Source: Patiria pectinifera | Lineage: Eukaryota > Echinodermata > Asteroidea > Valvatida > Asterinidae | Assembly: GCA_029964075.1 (NCBI GenBank) | Contig: CM057141.1 | Coordinates: 6,510,001-6,574,000 of the forward strand | Length of the DNA: 64,000 nt | Reading direction: 5' to 3' | Part shown: positions 34,743-46,384 of the stretch, one piece after another | Layout of the letters: each line of letters opens with the position of its first letter | How positions within the stretch are numbered: position 1 is the first letter of the stretch | The notes under the pieces: generated by a model | What the model saw: only the letters and a program-made list of their open reading frames with translations | Told to the model about the DNA's origin: nothing | The model's database searches: none | Made by a program: the position numbers and the translations under genes

Positions 34743-35413
34743 CAGGGTGAGTCAAAAAAAGCGGAACCCAAACCCCAACAAATATATTTCATATTTAAAA
34801 AAAATATGTAGCACCAAAAATAATAATGACTGGAAAGCCTATTTCATCAGCTACTTTTAGATGAAAAAATACTGAAATTGCTCAATCCGTTCAAAGAATA
34901 TCACCATTTAAACGCAATGACCCTGAAACATGTTTCGTCCAAAAAGCCATTTATTTTGTGTTTTGACTGTTTGGAACAACAAAGAAAATGACACAGAATA
35001 CGTGTTTCAACAATTGTCACCAACTTTAGTGCACAACTTGATTAGGCCTAACAACCATGGTTAGTCAAACAATATGATTTATAAAAATCTACTTTTTTTT
35101 CAAAAGACGGGTCTTCAAAAGGACTTTGCTGCAAATTGTTAATGTTTAAACTGACGTTTCATCGCTGGTGATGTGTGAAGACAATTGTGACGACGATTCT
35201 TGAAATCGCATTTTTTTTTGACGAGACAGGTTTTATGGTCATGGTGATATTCTCTGAACGGAATGACCAATTTCAGTAATTTTTTTTCATCTAAAAGTTG
35301 CTTATGAAATTGGCTTTCCAGTTATTATTATTATTGGTGCTTTATTTTTTGTTTTAATATGAAATGTAATTTTTGGCGTTTGGGTTCCGTTTTTTTTTTT
35401 TTGACTCACCCTG
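34743..35413. mobile_element. Foldback Tc1-like MITE B, copy 1
   Basis: CAGGGTGAGTCAAAAAAAGC ends paired with TTTTTTGACTCACCCTG. Arms of more than 200 bp fold back (GAACCCAAACCCCAACAAAT against TTTTTGGCGTTTGGGTTCCG). TA flanks the left; CA is at the right. Duplicated at 40673-41336. Confidence 0.75.
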
Positions 35414-35438
35414 CATGTAAATGTTAAACAAAGACATT

Positions 35439-35510
35439 GACTGGAGCGAGGTTTGAACCTGCGACCTCCGGATTACCGTTCCGGTGCATTACCAACTGAG
35501 CTTTCCAGCC
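35439..35510 (-). repeat. tRNA-Thr-like sequence in solo foldback arm, copy 1
   Basis: 72 nt with acceptor GGCTGGA/TCCAGTC, anticodon stem CCGGA/TCCGG, loop ACGGTAA (GGT) and T-arm GGTTCAAACC. C is at position 33 and the D-stem is weakened, so it is a tRNA-derived repeat rather than a gene. It is part of a single arm, about 35415-35590, of the element at 4874-5568. It adjoins MITE B directly. Confidence 0.6.
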
Positions 35511-35710
35511 CTATGTTGACAGTTCCCCATTTAGTCAATGTCTTTGTTAAAGAGGCGCTAGTCATGCAAAAGCCATAAATCTGACGATGCAGGAACTTGG
35601 AATAGAGTATTACTTCATATTACTCTTTGCACAAAACAACACTTAAATATTACTTTTTGTTAATAATATAGTAATGGAAAAAATAGCAACGACGACTCTG
35701 CAGTTCTCGT

Positions 35711-35995
35711 CAAGGGCAGATCCAGAAAACAATTTTTTGGGGGGCCCATACGTTTTTTGATCCACCCAAAAGTGGGTCCAAAAATTACGCGTGGGGTTCG
35801 GGGCCCGCTCAGATGCTCTGTGGTGCGATCTGAGGCAATTTCTGACCACTTTGACCATTTTTTTAAGGAAAAGATGGCAGGGTAAGCAGTGCCTGCCTTT
35901 ATTGCGACGTCACTTTAAAAAAATGGGTTTGGTTTTTTTTTTGGGGGGGGGGCATTTCCCCCGTTGGTCCCCCCCCCCCCCCCGATCCGCCCTTG
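35711..35995. mobile_element. hAT-like MITE with CAAGGGC ends, copy 1
   Basis: Ends CAAGGGCAGATCC and CGATCCGCCCTTG, flanked by GTTCTCGT and GGTCTCGT (8 bp, one mismatch). An 8-bp duplication is typical of hAT. Long G and C runs lie inside. Duplicated at 41634-41915. Confidence 0.65.
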
Positions 35996-36201
35996 GGTCT
36001 CGTGCAATAAATAAATTGTCAACAATTTATGGACAATATCAAACGCGCACGATGTTGAAAAGAGGAGAAATTTCCAAAGGTAATGGCAATTTGTCCCAAA
36101 GCTGTCAAATATCATCTTCAGGTCAATCTAAAGATAATCATGTGACAATTCACGTAATCCCCCATATTAATGTCAGCAAAACATTTTTAATGGGGAGTAT
36201 A

Positions 36202-36713
36202 CAGGGTGAGTAAAAAAAAAAATGAAACCAAAATATCGAGACTATTGTTTTAGCGAAGTTCTGCATGTAGCACTTTCAAAATTTAGGATATAAAAGCCCA
36301 ATTCATAAGCTTTCTTTTAGTACAAGATTCATTCCAATCACTCGAGTACTTTTCAAGTTATGGAATTTTAAACACAACCACCGTTATAAAAGTTCTGTCC
36401 ACGGATCACACAAAAGGTGTGCGTTCTTTCAGCAAAACGACAACAATTCACACGTATCCCTATGTGATTTGTTTTCGTTTTGCTGAAAGGACACTTACCG
36501 TTTTGTGATCCGTGGACCGAACTTTAAAACGGTGGTTGTGTTTAAAAGTCCGTAACTTGAAAAGTACATAAGTGATTTGAATGATTATTGTCCTAAAAGA
36601 AAGCTTATGAATTGAGCTTTCATATCCTAGATTTTGAAAGTGCTACATGCAGAACTTCACTTTAACAATGGTCACGACATTTGGGTTTCGGGTTGTTTTT
36701 TTTACTCACCCTG
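36202..36713. mobile_element. Foldback Tc1-like MITE A, copy 2
   Basis: CAGGGTGAGTAAAAAAAA to TTTTTTTACTCACCCTG between TA dinucleotides, palindromic throughout, like 33648-34150. Confidence 0.8.
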
Positions 36714-38223
36714 TATAGCTGTAGTATTTAAAATATCCTCGCGTGTATAAATATATATCAGGAGTGTACGTTTTAAACATTGTGAAGTTTTAGCAAAATA
36801 CATTTTTTCTATAGTCACTGAACATTTTAGATACTTTGACTGATTGTTTAGTTAGTTAGTTATTCGTGTTTTTTTATAATAATTATTTTTTTTATTTAAT
36901 TATTTCGATTATCATTTTTTTTTTGCTGAGGACGCGCATTCAGGCGCGGTTTTACAGCCTATATTTTAGGGGCGGGGGGTGGGGGGCTAGCAGGGACGGA
37001 TCCAGAATTTTTTGCAGGGAGGCGAACTGAAATGTTGATAGGTTATTTTCTCCGGACACTTAGGCCTCCGAAAATCAATAGGGGGTGGGGGTACTTGTAC
37101 CATATTTTCAATGGGGAGCGCTGATAAAATCCTACAATCATGCATTATAATAGTGTTCAAATACGCTTCTCACGACTTTTTTTTTAGGGGAGACAGATCG
37201 CATATGACGTCACCTAAACATGTTGCTACTGCCACTACTGGGGGACTAGACATATTTTTTTTGGGGGGGGGGGGTTTAAAGCCACCCTTGCGCCCCCCCC
37301 CCTCCCCCGTAGAACCGCGCCTGCGCGCATTAGATGATATGACGTCATCTCCGTCTTCTTCTAAATAATAGAGGGAAATTTAAAGCGTTGCATAAACATT
37401 TATTTTTGTCGTAAATGTTCGGACGTTCAATAAGTTTCAAAATGTATGTAGCATCAGTTTGATTTGAAATTTTGCCTCGAGGATAAAATATTCGTCTAGC
37501 ACATTCTGAAGAAAAATTGTCTTGATTGCATTTTTTTTAATTTGGGAATTATCAACACCCCCTTCTACCCCGCTGCCCCGCCCTTCTCCATTGACGTCAT
37601 TATTAACAGATAGCTATATACTCGGTATCAATGGCCACCTCGCCCATTCTGATTGGTTGCTTGATTCTATTCATTCTGGTTCTTATATTAAAGCGAAGCA
37701 TCCTTTACCGATATTTCTAGCGCAGTTTCTTTTCTTACAGAGACAACAGGCTAGCCCTGTCGACAGGACAATATAAGGACTCCATCATATTGCTCTCCAC
37801 AAAATGAAATCAGCCATTTATTTTTTATTGTAAGTTGCACGCCTAGACCGCGCAGTTCTCTTACAGTGAAATTACTTTATCGATCATTATTTTTTTTTTA
37901 CAACCAACTCTACCTCTTGCAATTTTACGGCCATCGCGTCTCAAGATGTCCGCGTATGAAATTGAACGGGCAGGTATCGTGGCTGTTAGAGAAAATTGTG
38001 GTGATATCGGTCACATTGAAGGCGCACAATATTCTGAACGTACGTCTTGTCACGTTCTGATGAATTTTTCTATTTCAACTTTGGTCGTCATAGGCGAAAT
38101 TATTCGTGTCCACTGTGACAGACATTGTTTCAAACGCAGCCGTGGCTTAAGAGGACAATAAGACACAGTCTCGAACCGAGTATAGTTGATTATTGACGAC
38201 GTTATTCTTGCAAAAGCTGAAAA

Positions 38224-39174
38224 ATGGCGCCTTTGATGGCATTTGTGATCGTACTCGTCGGTGTTGGAGCAGATGCATTCTGTCCTGACTGGGGGTGGTT
38301 TAATGGTGTAGGCTATTGTCTGACCAACGAACTGATGGAGTGGGCAAATGCTAAAACTACCTGCACTGGCATAGGAGGCGGTTTGTGGGCCCCTGGTTCT
38401 GTAAGTGAGCAAGATTTCGTCTTTGGCATGGTCACTGGAAAGGCTGGAGCCAACGAATTGTGGATCGACTGTTTCAAGTCACCATCAGACGAGTGGATTC
38501 ATTCGGATGGTACTCCGTGTGAGAACCCTAACTGGTGTCCAGTTTGTCCAGATTACAATGGCCATGATTGCGCATATTGGCAAATGTACAACCGAATCTG
38601 GTTTGATTTCCCGTGTGCGCATATGTTGTACGCTATTTGTGAACTCGATACCCAATCTGCTGTCAACCCAGTCAATACCGAGTCTACTGTCAACCCGGTC
38701 GATACCGAGTCTACTGTCGAACCAGTCGATACCGAGTCTACTGTCGACCCAGTCGATACCGAGTCTACTGTCGACCCAGTCGATACCGACTCTACTGTCT
38801 ACCCAGTTGACACAAAGTCAACTGTCAACCCAGTCGATACCGAGTCTACTGTCTACCCAGTCGATACTGAGTCTACTGTCGACCCAGTTGGTGTCAATGA
38901 GGTCGCTGCCCCGTCGATGTTCTGCCTGAAGACCGACGCTGATGGCCGCCTCACATCCCAATGCCTAACCGGTCACGTCATTAAGGAGTTCTCCACCACC
39001 AAGGGTGTCATTGCGTGTGGTTCGGCGTGCCGGGATGAGCCTCGATGCCGCTCCTTCAATCTGCGTCAAGTCAGCCGCGGAGAGAAGATCTGTCAATTGA
39101 ATGACATCACTCGCTATGAAGCCGGCAAAAACGACATGGTATCTGACAAATATTGCTCTTATATCCAAATCTAA
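38224..39174 (+). CDS. Lec5: secreted CTLD-stalk-PAN protein
   Basis: Single-exon ORF, 316 residues. Signal peptide MAPLMAFVIVLVGVGADA. The CTLD runs to about residue 139 (CPDWGWFNGVGYC, ELWIDCFKSP, CENPNWC, IWFDFPC, AICEL). Exactly nine stalk nonapeptides cover nt 38647-38889. The PAN domain starts at about residue 223 and reaches TAA. The NGT glycosylation site of Lec1/2/4 is NGV here, so it is lost. The stalk is shorter than in Lec1 and much shorter than in Lec4. The leader lacks the GACGACG hairpin. Inferred role as for Lec1. Confidence 0.88.
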   Translation: MAPLMAFVIVLVGVGADAFCPDWGWFNGVGYCLTNELMEWANAKTTCTGIGGGLWAPGSVSEQDFVFGMVTGKAGANELWIDCFKSPSDEWIHSDGTPCENPNWCPVCPDYNGHDCAYWQMYNRIWFDFPCAHMLYAICELDTQSAVNPVNTESTVNPVDTESTVEPVDTESTVDPVDTESTVDPVDTDSTVYPVDTKSTVNPVDTESTVYPVDTESTVDPVGVNEVAAPSMFCLKTDADGRLTSQCLTGHVIKEFSTTKGVIACGSACRDEPRCRSFNLRQVSRGEKICQLNDITRYEAGKNDMVSDKYCSYIQI

Positions 39175-39606
39175 ATACATTGTCTAATAATAAGTTGTTA
39201 GAAAAGTTGCTATATTAAGGTGGAAAACGTCAAGGACTTTTGTAGAGATTTTGTTCAGAAGAAAAGAAAGTAACTGGAAGTTCAATTCTGCTGAGAAAAA
39301 AAACCTAATATTAAATTTTTCTCACTTTCATTTGCGAGAGAAGTTAATCGTTATATCTTGAACGCCTTTATTCGGTAGAAGTTCAATTCTGCTGAGAAAA
39401 AAAACTAATATCAAAATGTTCTCGCTTTTGCGAAACAAGTAAATCTTTAAACATATCTTGAACGGCATTCTAGAGAAACCTTTGAAGCAAGGTCATTCAG
39501 GAATAGTGGATGAACTGGCAAACGCCACCAGAGAAACAGTCGCTGGGAAAACAATTTTAATTTTAATCATAAAATTGCTCATACATGTAAAAGTTTTGAA
39601 ATTTGC

Positions 39607-40230
39607 TAGCATTTTTCCGTATTGTGTTAACCATTGTGAGAATTCACATTTTGCATCGCCTTTTGCATTTTTCCGTATTGTGTTAACGATTGTGAGAATT
39701 CACGTTTTGCATCGCCTTTTGCATTTTTCCGTATTGTGTTAACGATTGTGAGAATTCACGTTTTGCATCGCCTTTTGCATTTTTTCCGTATTGTGTTAAC
39801 AATTGTGAGAATTCACGTTTTGCATCGCCTTTTGCATTTTTCCGTATTGTGTTAACAATTGTGAGAATTCACGTTTTGCATCGCCTTTTGCATTTTTTCC
39901 GTATTGTGTTAACAATTGTGAGAATTCACGTTTTGCATCGCCTTTTGCATTTTTCCGTATTGTGTTAACGATTGTGAGAATTCACGTTTTGCATCGCCTT
40001 TTGCATTTTTCCGTATTGTGTTAACGATTGTGAGAATTCACGTTTTGCATCGCCTTTTGCATTTTTCCGTATTGTGTTAACGATTGTGAGAATTCATGTT
40101 TTGCATCGCCTTTTGCATTTTTCCGTATTGTGTTAACGATTGTGAGAATTCACGTTTTGCATCACCTTTTGCATTTTTCCGTATTGTTTTAACGATTGTG
40201 AGAATTCATGTTTTGCATCGCCTTTTGCAC
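39607..40230. repeat. 56-bp satellite array, 11 copies
   Basis: Eleven tandem copies of a unit containing CATTTTTCCGTATTGTGTTA, ACGATTGTGAGAATTCACGT and TTTGCATCGCCTTTTG. The paralogous site at 33311-33375 has one copy. The first unit matches that single copy best (CCATTGTG, CACATTTT); later units share ACGATTGTG or ACAATTGTG variants, so they spread after the start of the expansion. Confidence 0.9.
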
Positions 40231-40672
40231 TTACTTTTTTTCAATTCACATTTTAGAAAATCAACTTATTAAAGTGATTTCAAAAACATTTCAGATTAAA
40301 AAATAGTGTGTCTTGCTTGCATGGAGATATAGGACCGCTTTCATTTTTGATAATGCCTAAAAAAACCAGTAAGTTAAACATCCATTTAACCGCATTCATG
40401 TAGATAGTAATATTAGGTATGCTTGGATCAACATCGAGCTGGTTTTCTTTGTTCAAACTTTGTGTTGCCTTTTTGCTTAATTAAACAATTTGAAGTTATA
40501 AGAAGATTTGAAATGCGGATTGATGTGAACGGTTCTATTGCATATGACGAGGGGCATTTTGCATTGACGTTGTGCCAAATTGCAGATGTTGTGCACTTAA
40601 CTCCAACAAGTTCCTGGTCAAATTTTCACAGAAACCACACAGGGAAACTGACAAGTAGGTGCATTATAATTA

Positions 40673-41336
40673 CAGGGTGAGTCAAAAAAGCGGAACCCAA
40701 ACCCCAACAAATATATTTCATATTTAAACAAATATGTAGCACCAAAAATAATAATGACTGGAAAGCCAATTTCATCAGCTACTTTTAGATAAAAAAAAAA
40801 TACTGAAATTGCTAAGTCCGTTCAAAGAATATCACCATTTAAACGCAATGACCCTGAAACCTGTTTCGTCCAAAAAAGCAATTAATTTTGTGTTTTGACT
40901 GTTTGGAACAACAACAAAATGACACAGAATACGTGTTTCAACAACTGTATTACACAACCTGATTAGGCCTAACAACCCTGGTTAGGCAAGCAATATGATT
41001 TATAAAATCTACTTTTTTTAAAAGACGGGTCTTCAAAAGGACTTTGTTGCATATTGTTAATGTTTAAACTGAGGTTTTATCGCTGGTGATGTGTGAATAC
41101 AATTGTGACGACGATTCTTGAAATCGCAATTTTTTTGGACGAGACAGGTTTTATGGTCATGGTGATATTCTTTGAACGGAATGACCAATTTCAGTAATTT
41201 TTTTTTCATCTAAAAGTTGCTTATGAAATTGGCTTTCCAGTTATTATTATAATTGGTGCTTTATTTTATTTTAAATATGAAATGTAATTTTTGGCGTTTG
41301 GGTTCCGTTTTTTTTTTTTTTTTTTTACTCACCCTG
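40673..41336. mobile_element. Foldback Tc1-like MITE B, copy 2
   Basis: Duplicate of 34743-35413 carried by the 6 kb duplication, same ends, with small indels and a longer T-run near the right end. Confidence 0.75.
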
Positions 41337-41360
41337 CATGTAAAGGTTGAACAAAGAAAT

Positions 41361-41432
41361 TGACTGGAGCGAGGTTTGAACCTGCGACCTCCGGATTGCC
41401 GTTCCAGTGCATTACCAACTGAGCTTTCCAGC
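41361..41432 (-). repeat. tRNA-Thr-like sequence in solo foldback arm, copy 2
   Basis: Duplicate of 35439-35510 with a substitution in the anticodon stem (CTGGA/TCCGG). Not a functional tRNA. Confidence 0.55.
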
Positions 41433-41633
41433 CCTATGTTGACAGTTCCCCATTTAGTCAATGTCTTTGTTAAAGAGGCGCTAGTCATGCAAAAGCCATA
41501 AATCTGACGATGCAGGAACTTGGAATAAAGTGTTACTTCACCTTACTCTTTGCACAAAATAACACTTAAATATTACTTTTTGTTAATAATATAGGAGTGG
41601 AAAAAATAGCAACGACGACTTTGCAGTTCTCGT

Positions 41634-41915
41634 CGAGGACGGATCCAGAACACAATTTTTTGGGGGCCCAAAATTGTTTTGATCCACCCAAAAGTGGGTC
41701 CAAAAATTACGCGTGGGGTTCGGGGCCCGCTCAGATGCTCTGTGGTGCGATCTGAGGCAATTTCTGACCACTTTGACCATTTTTTTAAGGAAAAGATGGC
41801 AGGGTAAGCAGTGCCTGCCTTTATTGCGACGTCACTTTAAAAAAATGGGTTTGGTTTTTTTTGGGGGGGGGGGCATTGCCCCCGTTGGTCCCCCCCCCCC
41901 CCCCGATCCGCCCTT
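41634..41915. mobile_element. hAT-like MITE, copy 2
   Basis: Duplicate of 35711-35995. The left end has diverged to CGAGGACGGATCC; the right end CGATCCGCCCTTG is kept. Confidence 0.6.
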
Positions 41916-42122
41916 GGGTCTCGTGCAATAAATAAATTGTCAACAATTTATGGACAATATCAAACGCGCACGATGTTGAAAAGAGGAGAAATTTCCAAAG
42001 GTAATGGCAATTTGTCCCAAAGCTGTCAAATATCATCTTCAGGTCAATCTAAAGATAATCATGTGACAATTCACGTAATCCCCCATATTAATGTCAGCAA
42101 AACATTTTTAATGGGGAGTATA

Positions 42123-42628
42123 CAGGGTGAGTAAAAAAAAATGAAACCAAAATATCGAGACTATTGTTTTAGCGAAGTTCTGCATGTAGCACTTTCAAAA
42201 TTTAGGGTATAAAAGCCCAATTCATAAGCTTTCTTTTAGTACAAGATTCATTCCAATCACTCGAGTACTTTTCAAGTTATGGAATTTTAAACACAACCAC
42301 CGTTTTAAAGTTCTGTCCACGGATCACACAAAAGGTGTGCGTTCTTTCAGCAAAACGACAATTCACACGTATCCCTATGTGATTTGTTTTCGTTTTGCTG
42401 AAAGAACACTTACCGTTTTGTGATCCGTGGACAGAACTTTAAAACGGTGGTTGTGTTTGAAAGTCCGTAACTTGAAAAGAACATACATAAGTGATTTAAA
42501 TGATTATTGTCCTAAAAGGAGGCTTATGAATTGAGCTTTTATATCCTAGATTTTGAAAGTGCTACATTTAGAACTTCACTTAAACAATGGTCCCGACATT
42601 TGGGTTACGGGTTTTTGGACTCACCCTG
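42123..42628. mobile_element. Foldback Tc1-like MITE A, copy 3
   Basis: Duplicate of 36202-36713 between TA dinucleotides; the right end has lost part of its T-run. Confidence 0.8.
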
Positions 42629-43062
42629 TATAGCTGTAGTTTTTAAAATATCCTCGCGTACATATATATCAGGAGTGTATGTTTTAAAACATTGTGAAGT
42701 TTTAGCTAAATAATTTTTTTCTATAAGTTACTGACCATTTTAGATACTTTGACTGATTGTTTAGTTAGTTAGTTATTCGGGGTTTTTTTATAATTATTAT
42801 TTTTTTATTTAATTATTTCGATTTATATCATTGTTTTTGCTGAGGACGCGCATTCAGGCGCGGTTTTACAGCCTATATTTTAGGGGCGGGGGGGGGGGGC
42901 TAGCATGGATGGATCCAGAATTTTTTGCAGGGAGGCGAACTGAAATGTTGATAGGTTATTTTCTCCGGACACTTAGGCCTCCGAAAATTAATAGGGGTGG
43001 GGGTACTTGTACCATATTTTCAATGGGGAGCGCTGATAAAATCTTACAATCATGCATTATAA

Positions 43063-43354
43063 AAAAAAGGTAAAGGGACGAACCTGTGTTCACAGGAACG
43101 GAGTGGCCATCTCTCTTTCATTTAGCGATTGGGCCAGACTCATATGCTGCTGTGGGGGGATCGCCACACCTCCTCCACGGCGAGTCTGTTACCTTCCCAG
43201 CATTGAATAATGCCGGTACCCATTTAACACCTGGGTTGAGAGGAGTAATTGAGGTGAAGCGCCTTACTCAAGGGCACAACACGCATGGCCACGGCGGGGC
43301 TCGAACCCACAACCTCCCGATCATGAATCCTGTGCTCCACCGCTAGACCACACG
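43063..43354 (-). mobile_element. tRNA-derived SINE with 10-bp target duplication
   Basis: 292 bp flanked by TGCATTATAA on both sides (43053-43062 and 43355-43364). The tRNA-like head is at the right, on the minus strand: GTGTGGTCTAGCGGTGGAGC as A box and GTGGGTTCGAGCCCCGC as B box, with CAT in the anticodon position. The body contains a block (CTTACTCAAGGGCACAACA) like those of conserved SINE cores in marine deuterostomes; that link is from memory. The paralogous site near 37140 is empty. Confidence 0.85.
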
Positions 43355-44361
43355 TGCATTATAATAGTGTACAAATGCCCCTTCTCACGACTATGAGACA
43401 GATCGCATGTGACGTCACCTAAACATGTTGCTACTGCCATTTTTTTAATAGATTTTTTTTTAGGGGGGCTAGACATTTTTTGGGGTGTTAAAGCCACCCT
43501 TGCGCCCCCCCCCCCCGTAGAACCGCGCCTGCGCGCATTAGATGATATGACGTCATATCCGTCTTCTTCTAAATGATACAGGGAAATTTAAAGCGTTGCA
43601 GAAACATTTATTTTGTAGTAAATGTTTGGACGTTCAAATAAGTTTCAAAACGTATGTAGCAGCAGTTTGATTTGAAATTTTGCCTCGACGATAAAATATT
43701 TGTCTAGCACATTCTGAAGGAAAAATAATCATGAGAAAAGAAGTTGAACTGCACATTATAAAGTACATTTATGATGTCTTGATAGCATTTTTTTTTAACA
43801 TGGGAATAATCAACACCCCTTCTTCCCCGCTGCCCCGCCCTTCTCCATTGACGTCATTATTAACAGATAGCTATATACTCGGTATCAATGGCCACCTCGC
43901 CCATTTGGATTGGTTGCTTGATTCTATTCATTCTGGTTCTTATATTAAAGTGAAACATCCTTGACCAATATTTCTAGCGCAGTTTCTTTTCTTACAGAGA
44001 CAACAGGCTAGCCCTGTCAATAAGGACTCCATCATTTTTTTCTCCACAAAATGAAATCGGCCATTCATCATTTATTGTAAGTTGCACGCCCAGACCGCGC
44101 AGTTCTCTTACAGTGAAATGACTTTATCGATTATTATTTTATTTTAATTTGTTTTACAACAAACTCTACCTCTTGCAATTTTACGGCCATCGCGTCTCAA
44201 GATGTCTACGTATGAAATTGAATGGGCAGGTATCGTGTCTGTTGGAGAAAAGAATTGTGGTGATATCGGTCACATTGAAGGCGCACAATAACCTGAACGT
44301 CTTACGCGCGTTCTGATGAATTTCTCCATTTCAACTCGATCGTCATAGACGATCGTCATAG

Positions 44362-45254
44362 TTCGTACTCGTCGGAGTAGATGCATTCTGTCCTGACTGG
44401 GAGTGGTTTAATGGTACAGGCTATTGCGTGACTTACGAAACAATGACATGGGGAAATGCTGAAACTACCTGCACTGGCATATGAGGCGGTTTGTGGGCCC
44501 CTGGTTCTGAGAGTGTTCACAATTTCATCTTTGACATGGTCAATGGAAAGGCCGGAGCCAACGAATTGTGGATCGACTGCTCCATGTCACCATCGGGCGA
44601 GTGGGTTCATTCCGATGGTACTCCGTGTGAGAACACTAACTGGTGTTATGGTTGTCCAAGAGATTACACTGACCATGATTGCGCATTTTGGCAAATAAAC
44701 GACCGAATCTGGCATGATTTCCCGTGCGCACATGACCTTAAGGCTATTTGTAAACTCGATACACAATCTACTGTCAACCCAGTCGATACCGAGTCTACTG
44801 TCAACCCAGACGATGCAGGTCTACTGACAACTCAGTCGATACCGAGTCTACTGTCAACCCAGTCGATACCGACTCTACTGTCGACCCAGTCGATACCCAG
44901 TCTACTGTCGACCCAGTCGATACCGAGTCTACTGTCGACCCAGTCGATACACAGTCTACTGTTGACCCAGTTGGTGTCAATAAGTTCGGCACCCCGCCGG
45001 TGTTCTGCCTGAAGACCGACGCTGATGACCGCCTCACATCCCATTGCCTGACCGGTCACGTCATCAAGGAGTTCTCCACCACCAAGGGTGCCATCGCGTG
45101 TGGTTCGGCGTGCCGGGATGAGCCTCGATGCCGCTCCTTCAATCTACGTCAAGTCAGCCGCGGAGAGAAGATCTGTCAACTGAATGACATCAGCATTGAC
45201 GCCGGCCAAAATGACAAGATAATGGCCAAATCTTGCTACAATTTCGATATCTGA
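44362..45254 (+). pseudogene. Lec6: CTLD-stalk-PAN pseudogene
   Basis: Clear relative of Lec5 with three lesions. The ATG and first signal-peptide residues are missing (homology starts at FVLVGVDAFCPDW, with a stop just upstream). A TGA at about 44482 interrupts the conserved CTGTGGG segment. A 1-base deletion in stalk repeat 3 (near 44813) shifts the frame. The stalk is 215 nt (8 x 27 minus 1). The PAN domain stays readable to TGA at 45254 but has diverged at its end (ISIDAGQNDKIMAKSCYNFDI). No intact product is possible. Confidence 0.82.
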
Positions 45255-46384
45255 CTGCCGACACTCCTCATGAGAGACATTTCAGAGCACGGCTAGTCGA
45301 TTTATTAGATTTGCCATCAGTATGTCGATATATAGATTTTTGCCCCAAATTTAGCCTTAGTTTTACAGCTAGTAACTTGCACGTCTCCTTGCGTCATAAC
45401 TGAACGAGTATACAAAGGTTGTGGAGTTTGTACATCATCGTTTGCAAAACAAAGCATATTCAACTGAACAAACTAAACCAAACCCAACCAATATGGGATA
45501 TATTTCGATAGATTTTCCCTCTCAGAACGTTGTAACTTCAAACTTCCTATACGCTTGCTGTAGGCCTACCTGTCACAGCATTTATTAGGTTTCTCTTTTT
45601 TACCTTTAAAATCATGCCGTAATTTTAACCTCTGCATCTGTATCGAACTGAAACAAAAGTGACCATACCCATATTTGGCACAGAAACAAAACCGAGACTA
45701 GTGCAAGGAAAGATTTGCTATTTACTTGTAGGCCTATGTGAACGAAAACGGTATTATTGTATACTTTCATTTCACGACTTTTCCGGTCGTTTTCTTATTG
45801 TTATCTTAAGATGTATTTTGTTTTTCTACGTGAAGATGGTGATATGATTGAATGGTTTTCATCGTGTGGCCACGGTGATTTTTTGGACGTATATATAGAT
45901 ATTGATATAGAGTTTTCACCATTATTTTGTCAAAAGATAACATAAAAAAAAAATAAAAGACTGATTTACACAAAAAAGAAGTGGTATTTTTCATACGAAA
46001 TTCGAGGAAATCTAATTCTCAATAATGTAATTAATGACCCAAAACTCATCAACCTAGCTTGGCAGATGCAAGTATACTATTCAACCCAGTATACCGCCCT
46101 CCAGTGGCAAGTATGTTCCGCACGAGATAGGAACAGCTGATGATGTCGAGCAAAATTTCGAGCTAGCTAGCTGGGCTTCACAAAATTCACGCACGGTCGC
46201 GGTCAGAGTCCGAAATTACGAGAGATAAATGGCTGTTGTTAATTGTAAATTGTAAATTTGTACTGCAGAACCTACATGTCCCTGGTAAATGTGTGTGCGC
46301 AATTTACTGCATCTGTGTGCCTGCAGTTAGTTAGCTAGCGAAGTTGTCAAATTCTCCTGTACAAATCGGACCAGCTCTTTCGCC
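45255..46384. other. Spacer between Lec6 and APRT
   Basis: AT-rich and apparently single-copy within the window; short open frames look random. It holds the APRT promoter. No TATA box stands out near 46385. Confidence 0.4.

Larger units (their letters stand above)
32590..44300. repeat. Tandem duplication, about 6 kb, of PAN end plus spacer
   Basis: The block from the Lec4 PAN domain through the spacer to the Lec5 leader (about 32590-38200) is repeated from the Lec5 PAN domain to the Lec6 leader (about 38885-44300), in the same order and with the same MITEs. Differences are discrete: about 930 bp (33560-34495, including MITE A copy 1) is absent from the second block. The second block instead has an 11-copy 56-bp array (39607-40230) and a SINE (43063-43354). 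Confidence 0.85.

Noticed and set aside
34460-34750. 96-codon ORF repeated at 40423
   Set aside because: Ends inside the boundary of a MITE and lacks homology. Duplicated spacer rather than a gene.
39607-40230. CRISPR-like array
   Set aside because: Units are contiguous 56-bp tandem repeats with no unique spacers, in an animal genome.
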